From contig OX104115.1 of assembly GCA_944474755.1 (NCBI GenBank), positions 70,594,993 through 70,658,992 on the forward strand: 64,000 nt of DNA, in the 5' to 3' direction. This document shows, piece by piece, positions 1 to 12,468 of the stretch. This DNA comes from Limnoperna fortunei (lineage: Eukaryota; Mollusca; Bivalvia; Mytilida; Modiolidae). Numbering within the stretch: position 1 is the stretch's first letter; each line of letters starts with the position of its first letter. The notes under the pieces were generated by a model, which was not told the DNA's origin, searched no databases, and was given only the letters and a program-made list of their open reading frames with translations. The translations under genes and the position numbers were made by a program.

Positions 1-552
1 GGTTTTAAATATTGAACAATATCTTAGGTCTCGTTAAATCTCTAGGCCAATCTCATGCGTAATTTAGTGAGCATTTTTCTAGTATTCAAATTTTGAAGTC
101 TTAAATAAGGAAGAACATTACATTTAGATATAGTTTTGAAGTATCATTAAAGTTTGAAAATTTATTTATTAAAAGCTCACCATCATTTTCTGTAATAATG
201 TTTTTATTTACTATCTTTTTAAAAAAAAGACTTGGCGGCATTTTAAATTTGTCAGGAGACTCATATAATGGCGAAAATGATCATCCAAGGTTTTAAATAT
301 TGAACAATATCTTAGGTCTCGTTAAATCTCTAGGCCAATCTCATGCGTAATTTAGAGAGCATTTTTCTAGTATTCAAATTTTGAAGTCTTAAATAAGGAA
401 GAACGTTACATTTAGATATAGTTTTGAAGTATCATTAAAGTTTGAAAATTTATTTATTAAAAGCTCACCATCATTTTCTGTAATAATGTTTTTATTTACT
501 ATCTTTTTTAAAAAAAGACTTGGCGGCATTTTAAATTTGTCAGGAGACTCAT
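1..552. repeat. 288-bp tandem direct duplication
   Basis: The sequence from position 1 recurs from position 289 with only a few substitutions and one indel, and runs in parallel to about 552. The first copy may start before the window. The minus strand of the second copy carries a 63-codon open stretch (389-580) rich in Lys, Asn and Phe that I do not recognise. The two copies are nearly identical, so the duplication is recent. Confidence 0.85.
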
Positions 553-599
553 ACTTTGTATTAAATTCAAATTCATTCATTACAGACTTGAAAATTCCA

Positions 600-1550
600 T
601 ACCAAGTATATAGTCCATCTTCTTACTTCCTCGTTATTGCTTCATTCATTGAGGGTTAACATCTGGGGATTTTATTCTAGTATAGTGTTTTATTATGTGA
701 ATACATAGGCAGTCTACGAAGTTAAGAATATTACCAGCTGTTTTACGAATACCTAAACCACTTTTACAGAATTTATAGTATACGTTCTCAAATGATTCCA
801 CGATTGGGTTAGGAATTAATTAAAAACATCGGTTACCAATGATGCATTAAGACATTTCAAATTACGTAGAAACACAAACTTAAAAAAGTATTACAAATAA
901 AATGTACAAGAAGTACAGGTCAGATAGATTCATAATATACTTCTGGTAATTTTTCACATATTAAATGTAAGTGTAAACGCATTATTTTATGTTTCGCCTG
1001 GAGCCATTACATTTTGCTGTATAATTAAGGTACACGATAAATGTTTGCTTTATTCGGTTACATGCCTCGCATATTCACCTGAGTTTTAAGGCTTGTACAC
1101 ATAAATATATTTCTGCCAATATTGTATATATAGAGATGTTTACTAAAATTCGCTTTTCTTAAGTGACTGTGTTCTCCTGGAGCAAATTACTTCCATTTTA
1201 CTATTGTTAATATCCTTTATGATACATGTATATCTATATTATCTTTTACAGGGTTTATTTGAGTTGCAACTGTATATCGTCGATTGACAATGGAATTATA
1301 TTAATTGGCAACGATCAATATATGGTTGCCTAGCTAGCAAAACTTTGTGTTGAAAGGAACATAAGATCTTATCGACGAGAATTTAATTAAGGATTTGTAT
1401 ATGTTATGCGCATTGCAAAACAAATTGCTACCGTTTGACGAAACATATGTACAAAAATATAATTCTGTACATTTCTTTCTTTTGACATTCTTATCAGCAT
1501 GAATAAATATATTATGACACATGTTTCCTTTGTGGAAGTATTTCAATTTT
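600..1550. other. AT-rich stretch with no recognised gene
   Basis: I see no coding exon, RNA gene or clear repeat here. Short open frames lack family features. Confidence 0.5.
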
Positions 1551-1553
1551 AAT

Positions 1554-2605
1554 TTAGGAATACTGCCGTTTGCGTATTTGTTCAACAAATTGGGGTTCAT
1601 ATAATTGGAGATAGTTACGGTCTTTCGAAGTAACAGTAAAGGCCTCACTACATTTTTTTCGATTCCTTCGCTTTGTATTAAAGTAATTGTACAAATCGTA
1701 GTCCAGCCTAGCAAATCTTTGGTAAAGATGTCGATGTGTAGAATCAATGCCAAATGAATATTCCCCAATGTAGTTTTTCTTGAAAAAGAGAATATCTTTT
1801 GTTGTCCACCCTAACATTCTTCTCATTAAAACTATGGATTCCATGAAATGTTCCAATATGATGACTAAATGAAATTCTGTATCCAGCTTTTTTTATATAA
1901 GCCATACTTTCGTGTCTAGAATAATTGTAAAAAAGATGCAAAGGAAAGTCAATCTCTACTGCCATTCTGTTGTTCGCGTATGAAATATATGTCTCAAGTC
2001 CTTTTTCGTAAGCCCATGGATCTTGAAGATAGTCTAATACTTTGTTTCTTTTGATATTCTGTTTAATATATGTATGGGGCGAAAGTAATTTAAGGTTGAT
2101 TGAAACTGTTCAAATGGTTCATGTATTATGGATACGTATGCTGCATCAGAAGGCATATATGTTTGGAAAGCCATCCTGTTATATAAAACATGACAGAATA
2201 ATATGTTATATGTTTTGTTAGAAGGGGGAGGCAGAAAGTTATTTTCGTTCAAAGTTTGTGTGGTTGATATAACATTATCATATCGTCCTTTACGTTGTTC
2301 TGAAATCAAAAACGTTAAATTACGAGATTCGCAAAAACATGTTTTGAGCAGTGGTACTTACGGTTTTGTGCGTCTTTAAAAATGATATTCTGTTACAAGA
2401 TTTCTTAAAACTTAAATGGTTCGGTAGGCCAAATGTGGTGGTTGTAGCTTTCTTCTATTAAATACTTGATTTTGACTGTTTTGAAATACAATTTGTTTAA
2501 TCCTTTTGTATGTTTCTGTATGTTCTGTATGTTTAAAAAATAGAAACCTGAATGAATACAATACTGTAAACAGACAAACACCTAGAAACAAAATGGAAAA
2601 CCTGA
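1554..2605 (-). pseudogene. Galactose 3-O-sulfotransferase-like pseudogene
   Basis: Members of this family are Golgi type II membrane enzymes that move sulfate from PAPS to the 3-OH of galactose on glycans or glycolipids. Reading down the minus strand I see a hydrophobic membrane segment (about 2540-2600), then the PAPS-binding loop FLKTHKT followed by STTAQN (2341-2380). A NLTF..S segment follows, then P-S-N-K-T-Y-N-I-L-F-C-H, then MPSDAAYVSIIHEPFEQFQSTLNYF, which is the 3'-phosphate region, then LDYLQDPWAYEKG, NRMAVEIDF, LEHFMESIVLMRRMLGW and LYNYFNT. These blocks are in the family order but lie in different frames. Breaks fall near 2325, near 2050-2090 and near 1880-1890. Several independent single-base shifts argue for a decayed gene rather than a split exon structure. 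No clear start codon is visible; an acceptor-like ctatttcag precedes the membrane segment. Which subfamily (Gal3ST1-4) is not resolvable. Confidence 0.75.
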
Positions 2606-4030
2606 AATAGAGATAACATATTATTTACAGACAATAATTACTATTACGAGTTGAATATATATATATATGATACATAACAAATAAATGCTAAGCAATCTCA
2701 GAGGTTAACGATTGTTAAATTGAATGAAATCTTCAACCTAGCTTACATATTTTTTCAGGTAGAATGGGTTTTTACCTTAGACAAAATTTTGTAACTAGTA
2801 ATTAAAGATAACTTGTTTGTTCAGTTCTATAATTAGGTGTAAGTAGAATACTCGGTTTTGAAGTGTATGATATGTGTGGGTCGTCGACTGGTATAAATAT
2901 AACTAATATTGCGGATATCAAGAAACGCAGTAGACTCTAAGAAACATTGGCGTTTATTCTGCTTAGTATGTTAAGAATATTATCGAAGTTCTTAAGAATT
3001 ATCGACAGAAGTTGCTTTATCACAGGCTACTGCTATGCTGATTAATGCGTTGGAATGACAGGAAACTGCACTGATTCAACACTCTAACGATTGTTTTTGT
3101 TAAATCTATTCCCCTTAGGGTACCCAGAAAAGAAAATACTTTTGACGATTTTCAAAGCCAGATTTTTGACATTGACGCTTAGGATGTTGCTGAACATATT
3201 GATACTTACTCTTGTGAATACTTACTCTTGTGATCGTTTTGCAGATCTCAAAATTAAGGAATTAAATTAATTTTATTCTGATTAATATATGCTCGACATC
3301 TCTGGAGTCACCGCTTTTGGCATACATTTTGCGTGATATAAAAGTTTATATTCGCTAAACAATATGGGAAAATAGATTAATCAGGAATGATTACACTTTC
3401 CAATGTGAATGGCGTGAATATGTATATCCCCGAATCAGTCAACTAAAAAAACCGCGAAAGTTTGCTCACGCGAATATTACCTGGTTTACAATATTTGAAA
3501 ACATTCATTTAAGACTTGGTGCAATTCGAATTCATTAGAGTGTTTTCCAACTTCGAGGACCGCTGTTGCCCTCTCTATTGCTAATCTTATTCAAAAGTAA
3601 TGCAGCCAATCATTCGTGTTATCCATCTTTTACGATCAGGTGCTTTTATGATTTTTTCTTTCAGATATATTGTTTGGATAAATGTTTGAACCTTATTTCA
3701 GAAGGTTAAAAGCGTTTATAAAGTAAACCAGTTACATCAGAATTGCAAATTTTTACATTTTGTCAAGATAGTCATAGAGACAGACAATATAAATTCTCGT
3801 CTATAGGTATATCTTAATCTTAGCAATTAATTATTAATAACTATTAATAACTCTTTGTTGTTATTGAAGCCTACACGTTAAATAATTAAAACAATTAATA
3901 GACAAATATTGATAATACTCCAGTGTAGCACAAATAGTATTTGACTGGATAAAGCCTGCTACAGTCACGTTTGTAAGACAAACTTTATTATTAATAGGCC
4001 CATACAACGCTTGATAACTACTGTTCTGTT
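2606..4030. other. AT-rich stretch with no recognised gene
   Basis: No exon or repeat family is recognised. Short microsatellite-like AT runs occur near 2655. Confidence 0.5.
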
Positions 4031-4034
4031 TCTT

Positions 4035-4290
4035 GTTCCCTCATACTGTGATGGTTTACAGCGCTCCACCATGGAGCTGCCTAGCACTTCCCCAAGTGAC
4101 AGTTAGTTGATGCCCTCTCGTTTTGAGGTTGTCATGTCATAATACGAAAACCTGGTCGAGGACCACAGTGGGTAACGTATTTGCATAGTACCACACTTTG
4201 AACGATAAAGACCTCTATCGTAGATTTCGATAGGAGTAGGCTCGTTATACCCGTGTCAAAGGTTACAATACCACCTACTTTTTAAGAATT
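4035..4290 (+). repeat. SINE-like repeat, family B (3'-truncated)
   Basis: It shares the body of the better copies at 6740 and 12050: a 'gttgtcatgtcataatacg' block, 'gtgggtaacgt', 'agtaccac', and 'acgataaagacc'. The ATCA-rich tail of the other copies is missing. Confidence 0.7.
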
Positions 4291-4551
4291 CAAAATGTTT
4301 GCCCTTTGGTCCGTCTTTTTCCAATTGTTGTCTTTTTTCATTTAAAATATTCCTTAAAAGAAACCACTAACAATTTGTTTAACATTAAAAAAAGAAGAGT
4401 CTCCTTACATTTAACAATGAATACATAGATAATAATCATGCAAATTTAAGACTCAACATAACAAATAGACTCACCTTGATAAAAAAGTGTTTTTAAAAAG
4501 TTACATTTTCTTCTAACCAGTTGTCCCGCTACGAGATCATGTAGATAGTGA

Positions 4552-4703
4552 ATTTTAATTTCTATTTCTTATTTATTTCTATTATTCATAACTATGAAAG
4601 GAAAATCATGATTTTTGCGAGATGAAAAAACAACTTCATATTGGATAGTTAATTTCTATTTCTTATTTATTTCTATTATTCATACTTATGAAAGGAAAAT
4701 TAT
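4552..4703. repeat. Two-copy direct repeat, about 55 bp
   Basis: A segment built of 'taatttctatttcttattta' followed by 'ttctattattcata.ttatga' occurs at about 4554 and again at about 4646. The copies are nearly identical and are separated by about 35 bp. The rest of 4290-5590 holds no feature I recognise. Confidence 0.75.
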
Positions 4704-5599
4704 TATTTTTTAAATATTGACAATTATTGGTGTATGTCTACGTATTTTAAACTTGTCAATTGATTTTTTACCAGATGTAAAGATGTACCCAGCAGTGTGT
4801 AGGTGACTTATTCATTATTCATTTGATATTCGTTACACATTAGCATAATCTTTGTTTCAGATTCATTTAGTATTCAAAAAAGACCAATTTGAACCATTTT
4901 TCAGCTATATCATTGCGTCTTGTTTTTATTCTCGGAATAATTTAAATCAATAAATATTCGCGATCGCAGATTCTAATTAAAACCTAACAAAGATAACAAA
5001 GTTGCTTCAACCGGCCGTTTTCATTTTCGGAATCATAATTTAGTATCCCCAAATAAGGTTTTCACACAAATGTTGTACTTTACACGACTATGGTAAGTGT
5101 AATCACTACTCATCGTTTTTTTTCTCAGACTTTTCGAGGATATAATCGTTCGTGATCGTTTCCTCACCGTGAAAGTCGAGAAAGTTTATATCACGCAAAA
5201 TTTTATTGGTTTACAGTCAGCAGGTCCGAGACGAGAGCCCTTCATCTAACATTTGGAAGAAAAACTGAAGATTCCTAATTCGATATTCTGTTTAAAATAA
5301 TAACAATGAAATTATATTAACAGTTAAATTCCTAATAATACTACATATAGAATAGGATTGGAAATATAGTTTCATTTCTTACTACCTGTGAGCTAATAAA
5401 TTTCATCTACAGCGAAGACCAGATTTATCACTTTTTTTCAATGCTAACCAACTGAAAGCATTTTATTTAATAACTATCATCGGCCAATCTTATGTAATCA
5501 ATGTTTATTGCACAGAAATTTATGTTTTTCTTTGTAATCATTGGGACTTATTTCGGCGTAAAACATGAACAACACAATATGTTTAGTTTAAACATAATT

Positions 5600-8500
5600 A
5601 TTTCAATAATAACATACAAAGTTACAAGCAGACATATACATAAATAAGCACAAAGGATTCGGAAACAGGCAAATACAAGCTCATATCAAGTCTGTTACCA
5701 ATAATTGAAACAATACTACTTTATCAAGATGTGAAAACTTGCTACATGACGGAAAGGAAGTATGTTTATATAATTTAACTCGTATTTGACTTGTATAACT
5801 TTGAAATGAAAGAAACAACACAAATATTAAAAATTGGGATGTAATAATGAAATGCAAGAACAAAATATGATATTGCTTAGAATCTTTTACTTGGTATGAT
5901 TAAATTTTAAGCTTTGATAAATATATGCGTATTTTGTTAAAGCGTTGATTCTCTGACCAAAAAAGTAAAAGGTTTACATCAACAGGCACATTGCAGTTTA
6001 TAGAACATTGCATTGTCTCTAATGTTTTTATTCAATGGTAATAAATTAAATAATAAGAAGTTGACTCAGTGTGTCCACATAGACAATTAGGCGAGTCGAC
6101 AAGATTTCGCGATAAAAGTTGTTCGTTTAGAGAAGAGCAAGGGATGCGTAATCTAGAGTGGAATATTTGACCTTATACATCTTAATAATGTTTTTGAGAT
6201 GCATTATTATCTGGATTATTTATAGTGTTCTAAAAATGTAAGTAGACATAGAATTTCGGCTGTAAGGTGGTAGCTTAATCTGGAGATTTATCGTGAAAGG
6301 TAGAAAGTAGTCCGAATAGAGTTAACTTTAAGTGCCTATTTTAGATAAATTATGAGATTATCGAGTAAAATGACCATTACAGACGCAACATAATTTTGAA
6401 CTTTGTTTCTTAAAAAATCTGGCGTTTGTTGGTTGATAATGATATAAGAACCATTCGATGTTTTCCATGTCCGAAAATTTGTCAAATCCCGTTTTTGTGT
6501 GAAGTTTTTGAATAGATGTGCATTTTGTCCAACTGTAACAATACGCATCGCCTCAATTTGGACACTTTCTACCTTATCTACAGGATTATGAGTACTACTG
6601 TTCCCACGTTACGTCTACGTGTTTTAATTATAGTCAAATAAAAAAAATACATGTTTCCGAGGGTACATCAATCTAAGATGAAGCGCACCTTTCTCATGAA
6701 GTTAAATCTTTCATAAGACTTTTTACCAATTTAGTCCTGTGACCATACTGGGAGGGTTCCCAGTGCTCGACCCACAGAGCAGCTCAGCGAGTCCCCCATG
6801 TGGCGGATATGGGAGACCCTCTCGTTGGGGGTTGTCAGGTCATTATACGGTAAGCCTGACCGCGGACCGTAGTGGGTAACGTGTTTGGAGAGTACCACGC
6901 TCCTTGCACGATAAAGACCCCTTTTGTAGATTTCAAAAAAGAGTTGTAGCCACTACAAAAGGCTAAATTTTCCGCCCCTACCCAAAACTCCATACTTTTC
7001 CAGTGGTGGTCAAAATTGTATTCCCTGTGACCCATCCCACCATCATTTTCGTTGATTTATTGTTTGTTAACTTGTTCCCGTCCTGAATATAGCTGAAATA
7101 CTGCTCGCTGGACGTAAAGCAGACATCCCATTAATCAATCAATCAACCTATTTTGTCAATAATGAAGGATGTACAGAGGTGTACTGGTTTCACTGAATTC
7201 CTGGATATTGCCGAAATTTCGGTTTCTGTTGAATAAATTCAGTAAGCCACTTTTCTGACTATTTATCAATAGGTTCGAGATACCTGTTTAAGACTGATGC
7301 TGAATTTTCAGAAGTGTAAACAATTATATTGATACTAGTGTCGTCAGAAAAAGCTTAATTTACACAACTTTAACAATAATCATATCATTTATGAACAATA
7401 AGAACAAAAGAGAGCTAAGAATGTTACCCTTGAGCACACTTGCCCCAATATTTTTCCACTCTGAAAACTCCTCATTAACACCAGCCTTTGAACCCTTCCA
7501 GATAAATATTTTTTGCCCTAAAATATCATAATAATGTAATTTAAACAAGAGTCCTCTGTGTCATACGCGATCGAAGGCTTTGCTTATGTCACAAAGTACA
7601 AACGTATTTCTTTCCCATCCTCTAAGGCCTATCAAATATCATTTAATATGTCAATCAGCAGTTAAGTGTCCGAATCTCCTCTGACTTGGGATATTGCTTT
7701 ATTTCGTAGAGATCTAAATTTACTCCAATCAGTTGGACGGTTAAACCTCTTGGCTTTCCGATGAGGGTGGGTTTTCTTTTTTCTTTCTGATTGCCCTCCT
7801 TATGTCATTAGTTAGTAAATCAGGATCAGATTTACGCACTGTAACAAAGCGGTTCGGAAAGAAGGTTTCGGCAACCTGTAGGATTCTGCATGTGATGCCA
7901 TCAATCACCCCGTCGATATCATTCGAGTTCGTTATTGTGTCTCAGTAAGTTTCAGTCAGCATCTCCCTATACCTATTCAAATCACCTTGTTCATACAGCC
8001 ATACATCTTCGCTAGCCAATTGTTACGATCATCTACCTCTCTCTTCATATCTTGTAAGTGTAAATCTAAATGAGACGACGAATTATCAGTAAAACTGGTT
8101 GGTTCTTCAACTATAGTAGTTGCTTTTGGTTATATTTAATACATGTACATATATATTTGAATGTGCTAATAAATGCTTATCGTTAAAGTCTCCAGTGATT
8201 ATTGTCACAATTAACAAGATTAACAATGTTATCAATGGAGTTTTCAACTTGCTGCATGTATTAACAGTGGTCTCAGGCGGGATATAATTTGGCCCATATA
8301 ATACCTTCTTTTTTTATATTCGGTTCTAACCAAATTACTTCTAAGTCATCTGTTTTAACGTCAAATCCTCTAACAGCATGTATACAATGTTTTACCTTGA
8401 CTATAACGTCACCCCTTTTCTATTTAAAGTCAAGTCTTGTCTTGGTGGTTTGGAATATCTATTAAATCATTCGAGATCTAGTCATTTAATCAAGTTTCAG

Positions 8501-8770
8501 TGAATGATAAAATTTCCAAATCTATATACTTTACAAAAATAAGTTCTAGTTTTGGAACCAAGCTCTGCATTAAGATGCAAGAAAGACACGGATGGAGATA
8601 AGGTTTCGTTCAGGATCGAGACATGTGAAATATCCGTGAGAAAACTTCTCCGGTCTTCCTCTTCAGATGGACCAGGATTAATTTCTATCCCCAATATGAC
8701 TGTACAATTTGAATTATAAGTAATGAAACAAATATTCATTGTCATAAAACACACTTTTTGCGAATTTTTA
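5600..8770 (-). mobile_element. Degenerate LINE, ORF2 (endonuclease and reverse transcriptase)
   Basis: Read on the minus strand the parts appear in order but in shifting frames with stops. Near 8690-8650 there is an N-terminal I-E-I-N-P-G-P. Next comes an endonuclease-like stretch (VTVIVKVKHCIHAVRGFDV, EVIWLEP), then a DIRRAIRKKK / WSKFRSLRNKAIS linker (7680-7860). The reverse transcriptase follows with DISKAFDRV (7590), GNILSSLLFLLFINDM (7410) and the catalytic F-S-D-D near 7345 followed by SEKWL. A SINE-like copy interrupts at 6740-7145. Beyond it VQIEAMRIVTVGQNA (6540) and a C-terminal LRIPCSSLNEQLL / CLCGHTEST Cys/His block (6060-6150) follow. All are hallmarks of a non-LTR element of the CR1/L2/Jockey kind. 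The exact clade is uncertain. It is long dead. Confidence 0.85.
6735..7146 (+). repeat. SINE-like repeat, family B (full length)
   Basis: A body with 'gttgtcaggtcattatacgg', 'gtgggtaacgtgtt' and 'acgataaagaccc' ends in a 3' module with 'ctgaatatagctgaaatact', 'gctggacgtaaa' and a tail of ATCA units. It interrupts the LINE reverse transcriptase on either side of it, so it inserted after the LINE. No host gene is implied by the 66-codon open stretch within it. Confidence 0.85.
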
Positions 8771-9930
8771 TCGTTTGATGTTAAACAGTAGAAACATGAT
8801 ACTTAAGGCAAATCTCTTATTTTGCGAAAAAATAAACAAGAATACAAAATATAAATCAAGGTTGAAAGTCCATGTTTAGGCAATGTTTTTTGGGTCGTTA
8901 CAATTGTCCCGCTCTTAATCGGTATTGTTCAATACAAATAACAAACCTGTTTGGTCAACAATACAATGATTGTAGAAATGAGTTAAACGCTTAAAAAGTA
9001 CACGTGAAACAATATGTGCAATATGAGTATCTTAGAAATAAAATAAAATAAAATGCATCTCATCATAGCGCAAGTGAAAACAATATTTACAAAAACAGAA
9101 AATAATGTGAAAAATTTGAGGAGTTGAAAGATAAGCATTAAATGAGAAGTGAATACAATTTTAATTAAAAGGAATCTCTACCAATGTGTGCTTTACATGT
9201 ATTGAGTAAAGTCTGAAATGGAATACACGGTAAGTAGAAATAAAGAACAAAAATTCTCTTCATTGGATATATGTATTTATCAAAGGTAATCAGACACGTG
9301 TTTATTGTTTATGTGCTATGAATATATCATTATTTATAGCAATTGTTTGTATTTAAATGCTCGTACTTGTGCAGGTCAGCTCGATATGATTTCCCCAGTA
9401 ACTGTTTGTGTTATGATTTTAAGGATTGTTAACAGTGATATTTCACAATGTGTTTTCTTTTGTAGACTGTCTTGTACAACGCAGTCAGCCGTTCAACTGC
9501 TGTATTTTTAATACCGAACCGAGCTGTACCTATAAACAAGGGTTTGATTTATTAGATAAATAGTTTATGTCCGGTAGAGATTGTCGAATTAGGACATAAG
9601 TTTGAATAGCTAATTTACAGGGAAAGAAGTAGGTAAGTTGTAATTAAATATACACGCAAGAAGTTTAATTGAAGTAATTTTTGCATAATTAAGAAAAAAG
9701 AAGCTTATTGCTCATAACAGGAGTTACAAACTTGCCAGAATAAGCACACAGTTTTCTAATCAGACAAATTTTATAATTGGTAAATAGCAGTTATGATTAG
9801 CTCATTACATTAAGGGTAAAAATACTTTAGTATACGGATCATTGACTAGATTTACTATAGGATAGTAGGTTAATTGATATTTCAGATGCAAGTTCATCAG
9901 TTGGGGGGTTGCACTATTGATATTTTTTGG
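8771..9930. other. Spacer between two LINE parts
   Basis: No clear coding homology is seen. A 68-codon open stretch at 9305-9511 (plus strand) has no recognisable features. The segment lies between LINE ORF1-like and ORF2-like remains and may be a decayed part of the same element or unrelated sequence. Confidence 0.4.
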
Positions 9931-10650
9931 AGTGTATAGGCGACTGTCATTTTTCATTTTACCGTCGACTGTCTTTTTTTTAGTTTAGCGATTCTTTATT
10001 TTGTAAGGTCTTCATTGAAGTTAACGCGAACAAAGTTCTCGGATAGTTTGAGGTGCTTAATAGCATTAATAATTCAACGTTTTGTAGCAGTGTCTCGAAA
10101 ACAAACTATTATTTGACGGGGATGCGGTGATCGCCTGTTTGGGGTACCTCCACGGTGGGATCGAATGATGTCCCCGTCTACTAGGTCAGGATCGATAGAT
10201 TTGATCTATCGATCTGATACTATTGTTGTTGTATTTTCACCTCGAGTCTAAACGACGCCACTTACTCTAATGAGCTCTCGTGTGCTGTATTGTTCAAGAG
10301 GGTCTATATCTGCCCTTAATTGTTCATTTTCGTTTTTCAACTCGTCAATGTTTTATGTCAGAGTTTTAAAGGAAGCTTTCATGTATAAGTCTATTTCTTC
10401 CCTTATAAGGTTGGTTTCTCACCGGTTATGAAATTTAATCTCTTACTACGCCTTTTATTTGTTCTACGATATTAGCAAGATCGTTTGGATGTAGTAAGAA
10501 TGTAGTAATGTTGGAGGTGGACTGAACATTATGGTCCCCTGAGGTGGGAGTTGTTTGCAACTCACATTGTTAAAGCCTGATATTGTAGACGGTGAAGACA
10601 TTGTATTTGGCTTTTTATGTTCGTATCTTTCAGGGGGCGTGGGTCCGTGT
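9930..10650 (-). mobile_element. Degenerate LINE ORF1 (coiled coil plus RRM-like)
   Basis: On the minus strand a stretch reading ITTFLLHPNDLANIVEQIKG (about 10510) leads into a coiled coil NENEQLRADIDPLEQYSTRE (about 10310), then a DIIRSHRGGTPNRRSPHP / RQIIVCFRD block (about 10130), then NAIKHLKLSENFVRVNFNED (about 10030). This is the layout of ORF1 proteins of non-LTR elements, which bind RNA as trimers: an ENxxLRxxxDxLEQYSRR coil, then a HRxG-PRPIIVxF RRM-like domain. Stops and shifts are present. It lies upstream of the ORF2 remains on the same strand and may belong to the same insertion. Confidence 0.8.
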
Positions 10651-12040
10651 AAAACAACGACTTGAAATCAACAAGAAATCAAACGTAGATACAAGTTTAT
10701 AATGACAAAACACCAGTTGCTATATTAAGAAAATCTAGCCTTTATATACATTAAGTACAGTGACAAACAATTTAACAAGTAATAATTGAAATACATAGAA
10801 TAAAATGATTTAAAGTCTTTATGTCCATTCTATGATGGTTATAACTTTTCCTTCTTTAGAAATAATTAACTAGTAATAAACATTTAATTTAAGTGTCGAT
10901 TTATAAGTTCTCGATCCATGACGGAATTAATTTACTGTCCATATACAGGTTCATGATAAGTCCGTTAAATCTAATAAACAGTTAGTTCAACTCACTGCTT
11001 GATCGCTCCTAATGAAATAAAAAATAATTAAACCATATTAGTAGTCTGTAGTGTTACATCCGCTCCTTACTCTACGTTTTCGTATTATGTCAGAAGTGTT
11101 TATAAGTGTGTGGGTGGTCTTGGTTTACTCATTAGATATTGTTTACAGTTTTACACATAGTATGGCTGCCGGAGATGACGTATGTAAACAAACTAATACA
11201 ACAACTCTGCAAATCAGTCCATTACCGAGCGAGTTCACTATTTCTGTTCAATATACATCACTCGACAGTCAAAATCAATAAAATACGGCATCCAGCATAA
11301 TCAGAATGCTCCACACAAAGTCATATTTCATATCATGCATCGGTAGAAACCATCAGACTTGTCCAAAAGTTTATGGAGCCATTTTTAAGGTTTTTTCTAG
11401 AGAGAATGAAAAACCTCAACATTCGGCCATGAGCATGCACATTACCAGTTATCACACCTTTTGAGCACAAAGGAAACTTTCCTGTATTGAAGCAAACATT
11501 ATATTTGTGTTTCGGCATTGTCTGATTTTTATACAGATCAACTAGAACCTAGTCTATTCTTGTCTATTTACCAGACTGTGAAAACTTTCAATAATTACAA
11601 CTTCTTAAATAGATTTTTCTTATTCTAGAAAATTGTCAGTATTTTCATTATTATTTAACATATTTGAGCAACCACATTTCTATTACTTTACACTTCAATG
11701 AAAATGAATAATTATTTAATTTAATTTTCATAGGAATATTAATTGTGTCGCTCACTACCTATAGGTTATTTTTTTCCAAAATATGGATTTTCACATGAAT
11801 TATTTAATTGATTCAAAAATTAATACTAATACTGACGTTTTACTCTGAATAGCTTTATCAAAGCTTTTGGACTATTCACATATAGATGGCGTTATTCTTG
11901 TAAATAATGTCAATTAATAAAATTCTGAAGCATTCCTATCAAATAAATGTCACGCCCTCTCCTTTCAAGGACAGGTATGATGTTGAATACCTTCTATTTT
12001 TACAACAAAGGATGTACATGTCATATTTCGAATTCCTTTA
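10651..12040. other. No recognised gene
   Basis: A 76-codon plus-strand frame at 11051-11281 begins with a hydrophobic stretch and could be read as a signal-like segment, but there is no family match and no supporting splice pattern. Nothing else stands out. Confidence 0.45.
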
Positions 12041-12044
12041 GGCA

Positions 12045-12468
12045 AACCGACCTGACACGCCGGCTAAAAACGACTGGGATGTGTGCCCCAGGTGGTTGAA
12101 TGGGGTACCCCTGGCAAGCTGGGGTTGTCAGGCCATAATACGGAAAACCTGACCTCAAACCATATTAGTGCACCGTGTTGGGAGAATGCCACGTTCCTCG
12201 CACGTTAAAGAACGCTGCTGTAGTATTCGCTATGAGTAGGGATTTCGATCCCGCTACAGGAGGCTAAATTGCCCGACCCTATACATCCTCCCATTTGCCA
12301 GTGGCAATCTAAAATCCGTTACTCCTATTTTTCCTTGTGTCCCATCCCATTTTCATTCATCATCATTTCATGTTCATTTTATCATCCATTTCATGTTCAT
12401 CGCCTGAATATAGCTGAAATATTGCTGCTCGGGCGTTAAACATCATTAATCAATCAATCAATCGAATT
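12045..12468 (+). repeat. SINE-like repeat, family B (full length)
   Basis: It has the same order of blocks as the 6740 copy: 'gttgtcaggccataatacgg', 'acgttaaagaac', then 'cctgaatatagctgaaatat' and 'cgggcgttaaacatc', closing with four ATCA units. The 3' module resembles that of the tRNA-headed SINE family A in this window. Confidence 0.85.

Noticed and set aside
11051..11281. Secreted small protein
   Set aside because: The hydrophobic stretch alone is not enough; no family features, no splice or neighbour support.
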